The notes under the pieces: generated by a model | What the model saw: the letters and a program-made list of their open reading frames with translations, nothing else | What the model was told of the DNA's origin: nothing | Database searches by the model: none | Shown: positions 15,744 through 24,055 of the stretch, one piece after another | Position numbering within the stretch: position 1 is the stretch's first letter | Layout: the number at the start of each line of letters is the position of its first letter | Position numbers and translations under genes: made by a program | Assembly (NCBI RefSeq): GCF_004355005.1 | Contig: NZ_SMSJ01000015.1 | Coordinates: 1 to 64,000, forward strand | From: Dankookia rubra | GTDB taxonomy: Bacteria > Pseudomonadota > Alphaproteobacteria > Acetobacterales > Acetobacteraceae | Direction of reading: 5' to 3' | Length of the DNA: 64,000 nucleotides

Positions 15744-18682
15744 CAGTCCTCCCCCACCGTGGCGAGGAACCGCGCCGCGGGTGCCGACGCCGGCGACGCC
15801 GCGCGGCGTCCGCGCACGGACTGGTGGGCCAGGGCGACGAGCATCAGCAGGGTGGCGCCCACCACCAGGGCGAAGACGCCGATATCGAAGGCCAGGGCGC
15901 TGGCGGCTGGAACCTTGCCGATCACCGGCAGCTCGACATAGGCGAAATAGGAGGTGAGGAAAGGCCGACCGAAGGCCCAGGCGGTCACCCCGGTGCCGAC
16001 GGACAGCAGCAGGCCCGCGCCGATCCACACCTGCGGCCGCAGCCAGCTCAGCCGGTCCTCGGTCCACTCGATGCCGCCGATCATGTACTGCAGGATCACC
16101 GCGATCGCCACGACCATGCCGGCCGAGAACCCCCCGCCCGGCAGGTCGTGGCCGCGCAGCAGCAGGAAGACGGCAACCAGCAGCATGACCGGGAAGAGCA
16201 GCCGCGCGAGAACGGCGGGCACCAGGAGCCAGTCGGCCGTCGGCCGCGCCTCGCCCGAGGCCGGCCGGGCTGCTGCCAGGGCATGCTGGTGCAACTGCTG
16301 CATCGGGGCCTCGAGGCTGTCCGGCGCGGGGCGGAAGCGGCGCAGCAGCGCGTAGGTGGCCAGCGCGACCGCGGCGACCACGAAGATCTCGCCCAGCGTG
16401 TCGAAGCCGCGGAAATCCACCAGCGTGACGTTGACCACGTTGGTGCCGCCGCCCTCGGTATAGGCGCGGGCGAGGAAGTCGAGCGCCAGCAGGTCGGGCG
16501 GGGTGCGCGTCATCACGGCGTAGGACAGCGTCGCCAGCCCGCCGCCGGCGCCGACCGCGATGCCGAGGTCGCGCAACCGCCGGGTCAGGGTCAGCACCTC
16601 CGGCCCGCGCTCGCCCGGGACGCGCCGGCGCTGCGGCAGCCAGCGCAGGCCGAGCAGCAGCAGCACGGTGGTGACGACCTCGACGGTGAGCTGCGTCAGC
16701 GCCAGGTCCGGCGCGGAGAACCAGACGAAGGTCAGGACCACCGCGAGGCCGACGCCGCTGACCAGGATCAGCGCCGCGAAGCGGTGGAACTTGGCCAGCA
16801 CGGCGGCGCCGAGCGCGCAGGTCCCGCCCGCCGCCCAGATCAGCGCGAGGACCGGGTCGACCGGCGTGGAGGGCAGGTTGCCCGGCCCGAAGCCGCGCTG
16901 CCAGACCGCCGCGCCCCCGGCCAGGAAGGCGATGGCGAGGATCAGCCGCAGCTGCGGCTGCAGCCGGCGGGTGCCGGCGATCCCTTCCACCCGGCGCGCC
17001 AGCCGCCAGGAGAGGAACACCATGGCGCGCTCGAAGATGCGCCGCCCCTCGAGGTGGTGCAGCAGCGGCTCGCCCTCGACGTCGCTCCGCAGCCGCCGCT
17101 GCAGCAGCAGGTACAGAGCGACGCCGCCGGCCAGGGCGAGGAAGCTCATCAGCAGCGGCAGGTTCAGCCCGTGCCAGACCGACAGGCTGTAGTCCGGCAC
17201 GTCGTTCCCCAGCACGGAGCGCACGGCGATGGCGAGGAAAGGCCCGACCGTTGCGGCCGGCAGGATGCCGACCATGATGCAGGTCAGCACGAGGATCTCG
17301 ACCGGGAAGCGCATCCAGGTCGCCGGCTCGTGCGGGGCGCGCGGCAGGTCCACCGGGTCGGGGCCGAAGAACGCGCCGTGGATGAAGCGGAGCGAATAGG
17401 CGACGCTGAAGGCGCTGCCGAGCATTGCCGCGAAGGGCAGCATGTTGGCGAGGCCGAGCGGCGCGTCGGCCGAAATCGCCTCGGCAAAGAACATCTCCTT
17501 GGAGATGAAGCCGTTGAGCAGCGGCACGCCCGCCATCGCTGCCGCCGCGACCAGGGCGAGCCGCGCCGTGAAGGGCATGGACCGGTTCAGCCCCGACAGC
17601 TGCCGGATGTCGCGCGTGCCTGTCTCATGGTCGATGATGCCCGCCGCCATGAAGAGCGACGCCTTGAAGGCGGCATGGTTCAGCACGTGGAACACCGCCG
17701 CGACCAGGGCGAGCTCGCTGTTCAGGCCGAGCAGCAGGGTGATCAGCCCGAGATGGCTGATGGTCGAATAGGCCAGCAGCCCCTTCAGGTCGTTCTGGAA
17801 GATGGCGACGTAGGCGCCGAACAGCATGGTTACCAGGCCGGCCGTGCAGACGATCAGGAACCAGGCCTCGGTGCCCGCCAGCACCGGCCAGAGCCGCGCC
17901 ATGAGGAAGATGCCCGCCTTCACCAGCGTCGCCGAGTGGAGGTAGGCCGAGACCGGCGTCGGCGCCGCCATCGCGTTCGGCAGCCAGAAGTGGAAGGGAA
18001 ATTGCGCGCTCTTGGTCATCACGCCGAGCAGGATCAGCACCAGCGCGGTCGCGTACAGCGGATGCTCCCGGATGCGGTCGCCCGCGGCGAGCACCGCATC
18101 GAGCTCGTAGCTGCCGACGATGTGGCCCAGCGCCAGCACGCCTGCGAAAAGGGCAAGCCCGCCCGTGGCGGTAACGGTGAGCGCCATCCGGGCGCCGTCG
18201 CGCGCCGAGGCGGTATGGTGCCAGTAGCCGATCAGCAGAAAGGAGAAGAGACTCGTCAATTCCCAAAAAAAGGCCAGCTGCACCAGGTTGCCCGACACCA
18301 CCACCCCCGTCATCGCGCCCATGAAGGCGAGCAGGAAGGCGAAGAAGCGCGGCACCGGATCGGCGTCGGCCATGTAGTAGCGGGCATAGAGCACCACGAG
18401 CGCGCCGATGCCCGTCACCAGCCCGGCGAAGAGCCAGGCGAGGCCGTCGAGACGCAGCGTCAGGTTGAGCCCGAGACTCGGCATCCAGGCGAACGTCGCC
18501 TGCACCACGCCGCCGTCCGAGACGGTCGGGTAGGCAGCCCACACCATCAGCAGGCCGATGAGTGCGACGCTGCCCGCCATGGCCGCCGCCGTGTTCCGGG
18601 CATGGGTGGGTAGCAGGCCGGCCGCGATGGCTCCGACGAAAGGCAGGACCACCAGGGTGAGGAGAAGCAGCGTATCGGGCAT
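15743..18682 (-). CDS. mrpA: Na+/H+ antiporter fused subunits A and B (MrpAB)
   Basis: The 979-residue product joins MrpA (NuoL-like, about 20 helices, residues 1-800) to MrpB (about 830-970). Visible MrpA features are FFWELTSLFSFLLIGYWH with its key glutamate, MTKSAQFPFHFWLPNAMAAP with the lysine, and HVLNHAAFKASLFMAAG. The MBH/DUF4040 part has FVWFSAPDLALTQLTVEVV; the MnhB domain has GHDLPGGGFSAGMV. A/B fusions are normal in alphaproteobacterial PhaAB-type systems. The complex expels Na+ or K+ in exchange for protons and supports alkaline or salt tolerance. Confidence 0.93.
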   Translation of the reverse strand: MPDTLLLLTLVVLPFVGAIAAGLLPTHARNTAAAMAGSVALIGLLMVWAAYPTVSDGGVVQATFAWMPSLGLNLTLRLDGLAWLFAGLVTGIGALVVLYARYYMADADPVPRFFAFLLAFMGAMTGVVVSGNLVQLAFFWELTSLFSFLLIGYWHHTASARDGARMALTVTATGGLALFAGVLALGHIVGSYELDAVLAAGDRIREHPLYATALVLILLGVMTKSAQFPFHFWLPNAMAAPTPVSAYLHSATLVKAGIFLMARLWPVLAGTEAWFLIVCTAGLVTMLFGAYVAIFQNDLKGLLAYSTISHLGLITLLLGLNSELALVAAVFHVLNHAAFKASLFMAAGIIDHETGTRDIRQLSGLNRSMPFTARLALVAAAAMAGVPLLNGFISKEMFFAEAISADAPLGLANMLPFAAMLGSAFSVAYSLRFIHGAFFGPDPVDLPRAPHEPATWMRFPVEILVLTCIMVGILPAATVGPFLAIAVRSVLGNDVPDYSLSVWHGLNLPLLMSFLALAGGVALYLLLQRRLRSDVEGEPLLHHLEGRRIFERAMVFLSWRLARRVEGIAGTRRLQPQLRLILAIAFLAGGAAVWQRGFGPGNLPSTPVDPVLALIWAAGGTCALGAAVLAKFHRFAALILVSGVGLAVVLTFVWFSAPDLALTQLTVEVVTTVLLLLGLRWLPQRRRVPGERGPEVLTLTRRLRDLGIAVGAGGGLATLSYAVMTRTPPDLLALDFLARAYTEGGGTNVVNVTLVDFRGFDTLGEIFVVAAVALATYALLRRFRPAPDSLEAPMQQLHQHALAAARPASGEARPTADWLLVPAVLARLLFPVMLLVAVFLLLRGHDLPGGGFSAGMVVAIAVILQYMIGGIEWTEDRLSWLRPQVWIGAGLLLSVGTGVTAWAFGRPFLTSYFAYVELPVIGKVPAASALAFDIGVFALVVGATLLMLVALAHQSVRGRRAASPASAPAARFLATVGED

Positions 18683-18738
18683 CGCGGTGTGTCAGTGTCC
18701 GGTTCGCGGAGCGTGCGTCGGATCGGCGCCTTGCGGCG

Positions 18739-19200
18739 TCACGTCGCCGCCGGGGACGGGCCGGCCAGGAGCGCCACCACGTCTTCCGCCGCTTTGGCGG
18801 AGCGCAGGTGCCGGAGCACCTGAGGTTCCCGGAGCGAACGGCAGGTGTCCGACAGGGTCGGCAGGAAGCCCTCGAGCGACGCTTCGGGCCACAGGACAAG
18901 GATGACGAGATCCACCGGCTCTTCGTCCCGCGCCTCGAAGTCGATCGGGCGCCGGAGCCGCGCGAACAAGGCCAGCGGCGGAGGATTGCCCTTGAGGGGC
19001 GCATGCGGCAGCGCGACGCCCCGGCCAAGCGCCGTGGATCCTAGCCGTTCGCGCTCGCGAAGGGCGTCCAGGATCTCGGTTTCGTCGCGCTCCGACCGGC
19101 GAGCCGCCTCGCTTGCCAAGCGCTCGAGGACACCACGCTTGCTCGTGGCATCGAGATCGAGAATGACATCGGCCACGGCGAGGTGGTCTGTGATCCCCAT
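18739..19200 (-). CDS. ptsN: Nitrogen-PTS EIIA-like protein (PtsN)
   Basis: The 153-residue product has the PTS EIIA type-2 domain with the phosphorylatable histidine in GRGVALPHAPL (about residue 66). PtsN proteins are regulatory phosphocarriers that, in other bacteria, control K+ transporters and nutrient responses rather than sugar uptake. The ATG at 19200 follows GGGAGACAGCG. It lies 56 bases upstream of mrpAB on the same strand and probably heads that operon, which suggests a phosphorylation-dependent link to cation antiport; that is inference. Longer upstream frames lack a ribosome-binding site. Confidence 0.85.
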   Translation of the reverse strand: MGITDHLAVADVILDLDATSKRGVLERLASEAARRSERDETEILDALRERERLGSTALGRGVALPHAPLKGNPPPLALFARLRRPIDFEARDEEPVDLVILVLWPEASLEGFLPTLSDTCRSLREPQVLRHLRSAKAAEDVVALLAGPSPAAT

Positions 19201-19858
19201 CGCTGTCTCCCATCCGCGGTCCGGTGGCCTCGGCTTGCGCCCGGCGCGAACTGGCCGATGCCCGCCACAGTCTGGGAGCGCGACAGGGACGCGCGAGCAG
19301 AGCCAAGACTTCCTGCGCGGAATGCAGGGGCAACCCACACGTCGCACATCAATGAACAGGGACCGCCTACCAAGCGGATTACCGGATGGCAACCAGCGGA
19401 TCAGGTTTACGAAGTTTCTGGAGGAAGCGTGATCCTGCCGCGCGGCGTCGTTCGGCGACCAGAGGCCTGGCCTGTCCCGAGTCCATGTCGAGCCGGGGCA
19501 TTCGGTGCGCCGCAGCAGTGCCGACGCAACCGCGCGGAAGCGTCGTGCAAGGGTGACGGTTGGGGCATGGACGCCGGGGTGCGGGGGGCTCCGTCCAGGA
19601 CCGCACCGCCTTCGATGGGCTTGGTTCGCTGCGAGGATGGCAGGTCCCCGTCCGCTGGCGAACCGGCCATCGGCCCCCTTCAAGCCGAAGCCGCCTTGCC
19701 CGGGCCGCAACATGCCTGCCACGGCCGTCCTCGCACCGAGGCCTCGTCCCCTCACGACCAATGCGGAAACGGACTCCGTTGCGCGTTCCAGGATTTTATT
19801 AACTTATGGTTGAATGATCCATTGAATATGCCGCGGCATCGATATGCGGACCTGGCCC
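19201..19858. other. Long intergenic stretch between divergent genes
   Basis: No gene can be supported. It should hold the ptsN/mrp promoter at its left and, at 19790-19850, an AT-rich patch (TTTTATTAACTTATGG and TTGAATGATCCATTGAA) that stands out from the GC-rich surroundings and is a likely promoter for the small gene at 19859. Confidence 0.4.
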
Positions 19859-20155
19859 ATGAACGCACCACTCTCCGATGCCACCAGCAGCGGCGACTTC
19901 GCCTTCCACGCTCTTTGCGGCCATGTCTCCGTTGCGGGGCTGCAAGTCGACGAGGAAGGCTGGGCGGAGGTGCCCTATGTCCTTCGCGCCCTCAAGGCCG
20001 AAGGGCATATTCTGTCCCGGTTTGCTTTCGAGCGGCTCGTCGCGACCGATCCGGCGAGACGCTTCGTCATGTCGGCCGACAGGCACCGCATCCGCGTCGT
20101 CCCGCCGCTACCCGCTGCGGCCATCACCTCCGCCGGCACGGCGGCGGTCGAGTAG
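19859..20155 (+). CDS. KptA/Tpt1 N-terminal-domain-like protein, lacks transferase domain
   Basis: The 98-residue product resembles only the N-terminal winged-helix domain of RNA 2'-phosphotransferase KptA: LQVDEEGWAEVPYVLRAL, then LSRFAFERLVATDPARRFVMSADRHRIR matches that domain's EGWA..., LVA..., KRF..S.DG..IR pattern. The following QGHS and ADP-ribosyltransferase-like domain are absent; the protein ends 23 residues later. The catalytic RH of KptA's LRHKP is replaced (HALCGHVSV). It therefore cannot carry out tRNA 2'-phosphate transfer and may be a nucleic-acid-binding remnant. An in-frame ATG at 19844 is an alternative start. Confidence 0.6.
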   Translation: MNAPLSDATSSGDFAFHALCGHVSVAGLQVDEEGWAEVPYVLRALKAEGHILSRFAFERLVATDPARRFVMSADRHRIRVVPPLPAAAITSAGTAAVE

Positions 20156-20239
20156 GGCTCGGGCCGGGAAGCGCGGGCCCGCCGCGCCTTCCGCGGGATC
20201 GGATGGCCACCACCGGTGCGCGCCATCGCGGGCAACTCA

Positions 20240-20275
20240 GGAAGGGGAGCCCGCCGGCCGGCGGGCTCCCCTTCC
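20240..20275. terminator. 36-bp perfect palindrome, possible bidirectional terminator
   Basis: The arm GGAAGGGGAGCCCGCCGG is followed directly by its exact complement: 18 of 18 pairs, no spacer. It lies 85 bases downstream of the KptA-like stop. There is no T-tract, so factor-independent termination is uncertain; cruciform formation or protein binding are alternatives. Confidence 0.5.
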
Positions 20276-20426
20276 GGCGGGCCGGTCGCGGGTGTCCAGC
20301 CTGGCCGACGAGCAACGGTACCTGACGCACGGCGTCCCGACCTGCGGCCCGCAGGGCCGAGGCGCCGAACGGCACCTGCCGCCGGTGCGGCGAATTCGAG
20401 CCGTGCGGGGGCACGGCGCCCGGCGT

Positions 20427-20463
20427 CCGAGGGGCACGAAGGGATGGCCTTCGTGCCCCTCGG
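20427..20463. terminator. Perfect 16-bp stem hairpin with 5-nt loop
   Basis: CCGAGGGGCACGAAGG pairs with CCTTCGTGCCCCTCGG around the loop GATGG, all 16 pairs perfect. It is the second strong hairpin within 230 bases downstream of the KptA-like gene. No T-tract follows. Confidence 0.5.
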
Positions 20464-21122
20464 TATGAGTCCGGCATCACCCATCAGCCGCCGGGCCCCT
20501 CCGCCGGGGCGATGAGGCTGTGGCACTCGCACCACCGAAGCATGGCCCATGCCGGGTGCAGGTCGACATTGGCCGCGGCCGGGAAGGCGCCCTGTCGCCG
20601 CTGCGCCAGCAGCGCGCCGGGCCTCCCCGCTTGCTCCTGGCAGACGCGCGGCGAAGGCAGGTGTCGGGCGGCGATCCGGTCCAGCAGCCCGCCGTGCGGG
20701 ATGGCGCCCAGTCCCCGCATGGCTTGCTGTCGGCTTGACGCGCCGCGCGAGGAGTGGGCGAGCGGGTCGTCGGCAAGCCGTGCCGAGTGTGCCCGACGAA
20801 CGGGTTTCACCGCAGATGTCCCGCGTGAAGCATCGCTCGGGAATCCCGTGAACGGCATCGCCCCGAGGCGCAATGCGGCGCGTGCCGACGCGACGCGGGG
20901 CCCCGATCGGGCAAGCGCCTTGGCACATGCTGAATGAAACATGCATCCTGCGGCACCGATTGCCGTCGGAGGCGTGCATCACGGCAAGATAATATGAAAT
21001 AACTGCCGCGGCCCGGCACAACCCGCGATCCGTTTCCATGTTAAATGCAGTGCCTTGTTCATTGCCCCGGGTCCTGGTGTCGCTCTCACCGGCCCTGGTC
21101 GCATCCGCAAGCCCGGAGCCAC
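20464..21122. other. Long intergenic stretch, no supported gene
   Basis: A minus-strand frame at 20484-20942 reads ANVDLHPAWAMLRWCECHSLIAP near its end, which looks protein-like, but I find no ribosome-binding site and no family. An AT-rich island at about 20980-21005 (AAGATAATATGAAATAA) is a plausible promoter for the gene at 21123. Confidence 0.35.
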
Positions 21123-21662
21123 ATGTCTGAAGCTGATCGCGTCTTTTCCCGCATGACCACCCCTGGGCGCCCCCGCTCCGCGGAGGATAAGCAGTTCCTG
21201 CACGTCACCTCGCGGCGGCGTGGTGCCGTTGCCGGGCAGAGCCGCGTGGTCGAGGTCGTCCACCGCAGATCGGGCGGCATGGCAGCCCCGGCAGAGCCGG
21301 CGCCTTCCGCATCCTGGCCCGAGGGGGACCAGGGCCGCTCGGCCTTGGCCCTGCCGTCGGCCGAAGATCCCGCGCCTACCGCGGCCCCCGTCGCGCCGGT
21401 CGGCCATCTCATGCCGGGTTGGGAACCGCTGCTGCGGCCGGTCGAGCCGACCGAACCGGCCGGCAAGATCCCGGCGGGCATGCGGTCCCGGCCGCCGGTC
21501 GCCAAGCCGGAACGGCCGGTGAAGCGAACGGCATCGACCCCACGCGCCTTCGCCGATCCCTTCGCCGTGGACGACAGCGGCGCGAACTGCATCCGCTGCG
21601 GCTACCTCGTCTCGCCGGCACGCGAAAAGCGCGGCTTGATGACCTGCGCGCGGTGCCGCTAG
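21123..21662 (+). CDS. Hypothetical protein with C-terminal zinc ribbon
   Basis: The 179-residue product has a short basic N-terminal block (MTTPGRPRSAEDKQFLHV), a long proline/alanine-rich linker, and a C-terminal four-cysteine knuckle: CxxC at 156/159 and CxxC at 175/178, spaced by 15 residues, as in small zinc ribbons. No enzyme domain is visible. A DNA-, RNA- or protein-binding role is possible but unproved. The ATG at 21123 is preceded by CCGGAGCCAC, a usable ribosome-binding site. Confidence 0.65.
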   Translation: MSEADRVFSRMTTPGRPRSAEDKQFLHVTSRRRGAVAGQSRVVEVVHRRSGGMAAPAEPAPSASWPEGDQGRSALALPSAEDPAPTAAPVAPVGHLMPGWEPLLRPVEPTEPAGKIPAGMRSRPPVAKPERPVKRTASTPRAFADPFAVDDSGANCIRCGYLVSPAREKRGLMTCARCR

Positions 21663-22234
21663 CGCGGCTGCCGCAACGACGCTTCGCCGGACACCGCGCG
21701 ACCGGAGGTGGGGCCCATGGCACCGGCGGCGGCAACGCGCGGGTGCCGGCCCCGGTGCTCCGACAGCCGGCGGCACCATCTCGGCCGGGGCCCATCCATC
21801 CGGCGGACCGGCGGTATCCCGTCGACGGGTCGGCCCTGCGTCCCGCATGCCCCCATCGTCTGCGGTGACGGCGGCGGCCTGAGAGGCAGACGCCACATCA
21901 GGGGCTCGACACATGGCCCGGACCGACACCGTGGCCGACCTGCTGGGCGAGGCAGCCACCCATGGCTTGGCCACCGCCTGTTCCAGCGGCTGCGTCATCG
22001 CCATCGAGGCCGGGCTCAGCCGGCTCGTCTGCTGAGCAGGATCGAGCCGGGCTCGGCCATGATGCGCCGGGCAGGGCCTGCCGCGTCGCAGGATGCCGGC
22101 GCCGGATGTCCGCCCGATCCGCCGCGATCCAGCTCCCAGCCCCACAGGCGCCGCGGCGGGGTACAACCCGGCCGATGAAGTCTCCGCGCAGCAGGCACCC
22201 CGTCACGGGTCACCTGCAACGGGCGACAAGGACC
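21663..22234. other. Gap holding one possible micro-gene
   Basis: Apart from the 40-codon frame described separately, I see only GC-rich sequence with fragmentary open frames. It should contain the promoter of the esterase gene at 22235. Confidence 0.35.
21913..22035 (+). CDS. Possible 40-residue protein
   Basis: An ATG frame of 40 codons encodes a peptide starting MARTDTVADLLGEAATHG with two cysteines near CSSGC and a hydrophobic C-terminus. A weak AGGGGC lies upstream. Composition looks like a genuine small protein, but there is no family match I know, so support is thin. Confidence 0.3.
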   Translation: MARTDTVADLLGEAATHGLATACSSGCVIAIEAGLSRLVC

Positions 22235-23188
22235 ATGTCGGCGCTGCTGTCGATCTGGCGTCCGGCACCGAAGGACGCCAAGCAGACGGCCGCCGTGGAC
22301 CGGGTGACCGCGGTCGCCGACTTCGGCTCGAATCCCGGAGGGCTGCGCATGCTGGTCTACGCGCCGGCCCGGCTGCCGCCGGACGCCCCGTTGATCGTCG
22401 TGCTGCATGGCTGCCAGCAGGACGCCGCCGGCTTCGCCGCCAGTGCGGGCTGGCTGGCCCTCGCCCGGCGCCTCCGCTGCGCTTTGGTCCTGCCGGAGCA
22501 GACGGCCGAGAACAACCGCGGCCGTTGCTTCAACTGGCACCGCCCCGTCGATGCACGGCGCGGCGGCGGAGAGGCCGGGTCGATCCGGCAGATGGTGGCT
22601 GTCGCGACCAGGCGCTTCCGCTCCGACCGGCGACGGGTGTTCGTCGTCGGCCTGTCCGCCGGCGGGGCGATGGCCGCGGCGCTGCTGGCCGCCTACCCCG
22701 CGACATTCGCCGCCGGGGCCGCGATAGCCGGCATGCCGGTCGGCTCGGCGAGCAGTTCCGCCATGGCGCTCCTGCGCATGCACCGTGCCGACCCCTACCG
22801 CAGCCGCACCGCCCTGGCGGCCGCCATCCAGGTCGCCGTCCCCGCCCGCCCGGCGCGGTCCTGGCCACGCCTGTCGATCTGGCAGGGCGGCCGCGACCGC
22901 ACGGTGAACCCGGCCAATGCCGAGGCCCTCGCCGCCCAGTGGGCCGCGCTGCACGGCTTCGACGCGTCGCCCACCACCGAGACCGCGCCGGCGCCCGGCA
23001 TCCGGTGCCGGGCCTGGGGCAGGCCGGGCCGCGCCGCGGTCGAGCTCTGGACCATCGCGGATATGGGGCACGGCTTCCCGGTCGACCCGCGTCGCGCGGA
23101 CGGCGAATGCGAAGGGCCCTGGGTGGTCGATGCCGGCCTGTCGGCGGCTCGCCGCATCGCGGCGTTCTGGGGCATCGACCGAGGATAG
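22235..23188 (+). CDS. PHB-depolymerase-family esterase (alpha/beta hydrolase)
   Basis: The 317-residue product has the type-1 PHB depolymerase/LpqC-like alpha/beta-hydrolase core: oxyanion-hole motif LHGCQQ at 58-62, catalytic serine 141 in GLSAGGA, aspartate in QGGRDRTVNP (about 235) and histidine in MGHGFPVD (about 287). No signal peptide is visible, so it may act in the cytoplasm or be a misassigned secreted form. The start ATG at 22235 follows CGACAAGGACC. A second esterase of the same family lies at 24056 with a ribbon-helix-helix regulator between them, hinting at shared control of ester or polyhydroxyalkanoate use. Confidence 0.8.
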   Translation: MSALLSIWRPAPKDAKQTAAVDRVTAVADFGSNPGGLRMLVYAPARLPPDAPLIVVLHGCQQDAAGFAASAGWLALARRLRCALVLPEQTAENNRGRCFNWHRPVDARRGGGEAGSIRQMVAVATRRFRSDRRRVFVVGLSAGGAMAAALLAAYPATFAAGAAIAGMPVGSASSSAMALLRMHRADPYRSRTALAAAIQVAVPARPARSWPRLSIWQGGRDRTVNPANAEALAAQWAALHGFDASPTTETAPAPGIRCRAWGRPGRAAVELWTIADMGHGFPVDPRRADGECEGPWVVDAGLSAARRIAAFWGIDRG

Positions 23189-23447
23189 CGAGGGCCGGGG
23201 GCGACGATGCCCGCCGTCGCGCAGGGCGTCGCCGCGGTGCTGCCGCGGCCATGCCCGGTTGCGGCGCGGGTGACGGTCGCGCGGTCGGCGCCGCGCGTCC
23301 CCTCCCGGCAGGCAAGGCTTGGTCCCGGCGGACCGGTCGCGGTCGGCCGGCGGAACCCGATCCAGCATGCCCGCGGGGAGCAGAGCACGCGGACGAGACC
23401 TCGGTGGCAGGGGGTTCCGCCTTGAACGGGCCCGGGCACCCTCCATA

Positions 23448-23467
23448 TACCATCCACACAGATGGTA
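23448..23467. promoter_or_regulatory. Inverted repeat, candidate operator of the RHH regulator
   Basis: TACCATC-N6-GATGGTA is a perfect 7-bp inverted repeat ending 10 bases before the GTG at 23478. Ribbon-helix-helix proteins bind such short dyads, and position over the start region suggests autorepression. The assignment is inference. Confidence 0.55.
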
Positions 23468-23477
23468 GGGGGATGTT

Positions 23478-23906
23478 GTGGGGATGGCCGACAATGTGCA
23501 CGAGTTGCGGCCCAGGACCGGCGGCGACACCGAGAAGATCACCATCAACCTCGGCTACGTCGATCTCGGCCATATCGACCTGCTGGTCCAGGACGGCTTC
23601 TACTCGAACCGCACGGACTTCATCCGCACCGCGATCCGCAACCAGGTCGAACGGCATGCCGACGCGACCAGGCAGTCGGTCGCCCGGAAAAGCCTGGATC
23701 TCGGGCTGCGGCATTTCAGCCGCGCGGATCTCGAGGCGGTGCGCGCGGCGGGGCAGCGGCTCGACATCCGGGTGCTGGGCCTCGCCAGCATCGCGGCCGA
23801 TGTCACGCCGGAACTCGCCCAGGCGACCATCGCCTCGATCTCGGTCCTCGGCGCGCTGCAGGCCAGCGCCGCGGTGAAGGCCGCGCTCGCCGACCGCACC
23901 CGCTGA
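23478..23906 (+). CDS. Ribbon-helix-helix (CopG-like) transcriptional regulator
   Basis: The 142-residue product has an N-terminal ribbon-helix-helix fold at about residues 18-60: the beta strand EKITINLGYVDL, then HIDLLVQDGFYSNRTDFIRTAIRNQV, the classic RHH dimer pattern. The C-terminal 80 residues (LDLGLRHFSRADLEAVRAAG and a hydrophobic LGLASIAADVTPELAQATI) may form an oligomer or effector domain. GTG 23478 and ATG 23484 are both possible starts. An inverted repeat just upstream suggests autoregulation; the flanking PHB-depolymerase-type esterases are probable targets. Confidence 0.75.
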   Translation: MGMADNVHELRPRTGGDTEKITINLGYVDLGHIDLLVQDGFYSNRTDFIRTAIRNQVERHADATRQSVARKSLDLGLRHFSRADLEAVRAAGQRLDIRVLGLASIAADVTPELAQATIASISVLGALQASAAVKAALADRTR

Positions 23907-24055
23907 TCGGCCCCCGCCGCACCGCGTCCCGCCGACTGCCGTCCCGCATCGGACGGCGACCACCCGCTTCCACCACCGGCATTCCCCGACGGGATGCAGG
24001 CCGGGTCCGCTTGCGACCAGGGCTGACCCGCATCCACGCATTGAAGGCACCAGAC

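Noticed and set aside
15824-18613. Plus-strand open frame of about 929 codons opposite mrpAB
   Set aside because: It is antisense to a well-conserved gene and low in hydrophobic structure expected of its size.
20484-20942. Minus-strand 152-codon frame in the intergenic region
   Set aside because: One segment looks protein-like, but there is no start signal or family; kept only as a note in the gap entry.
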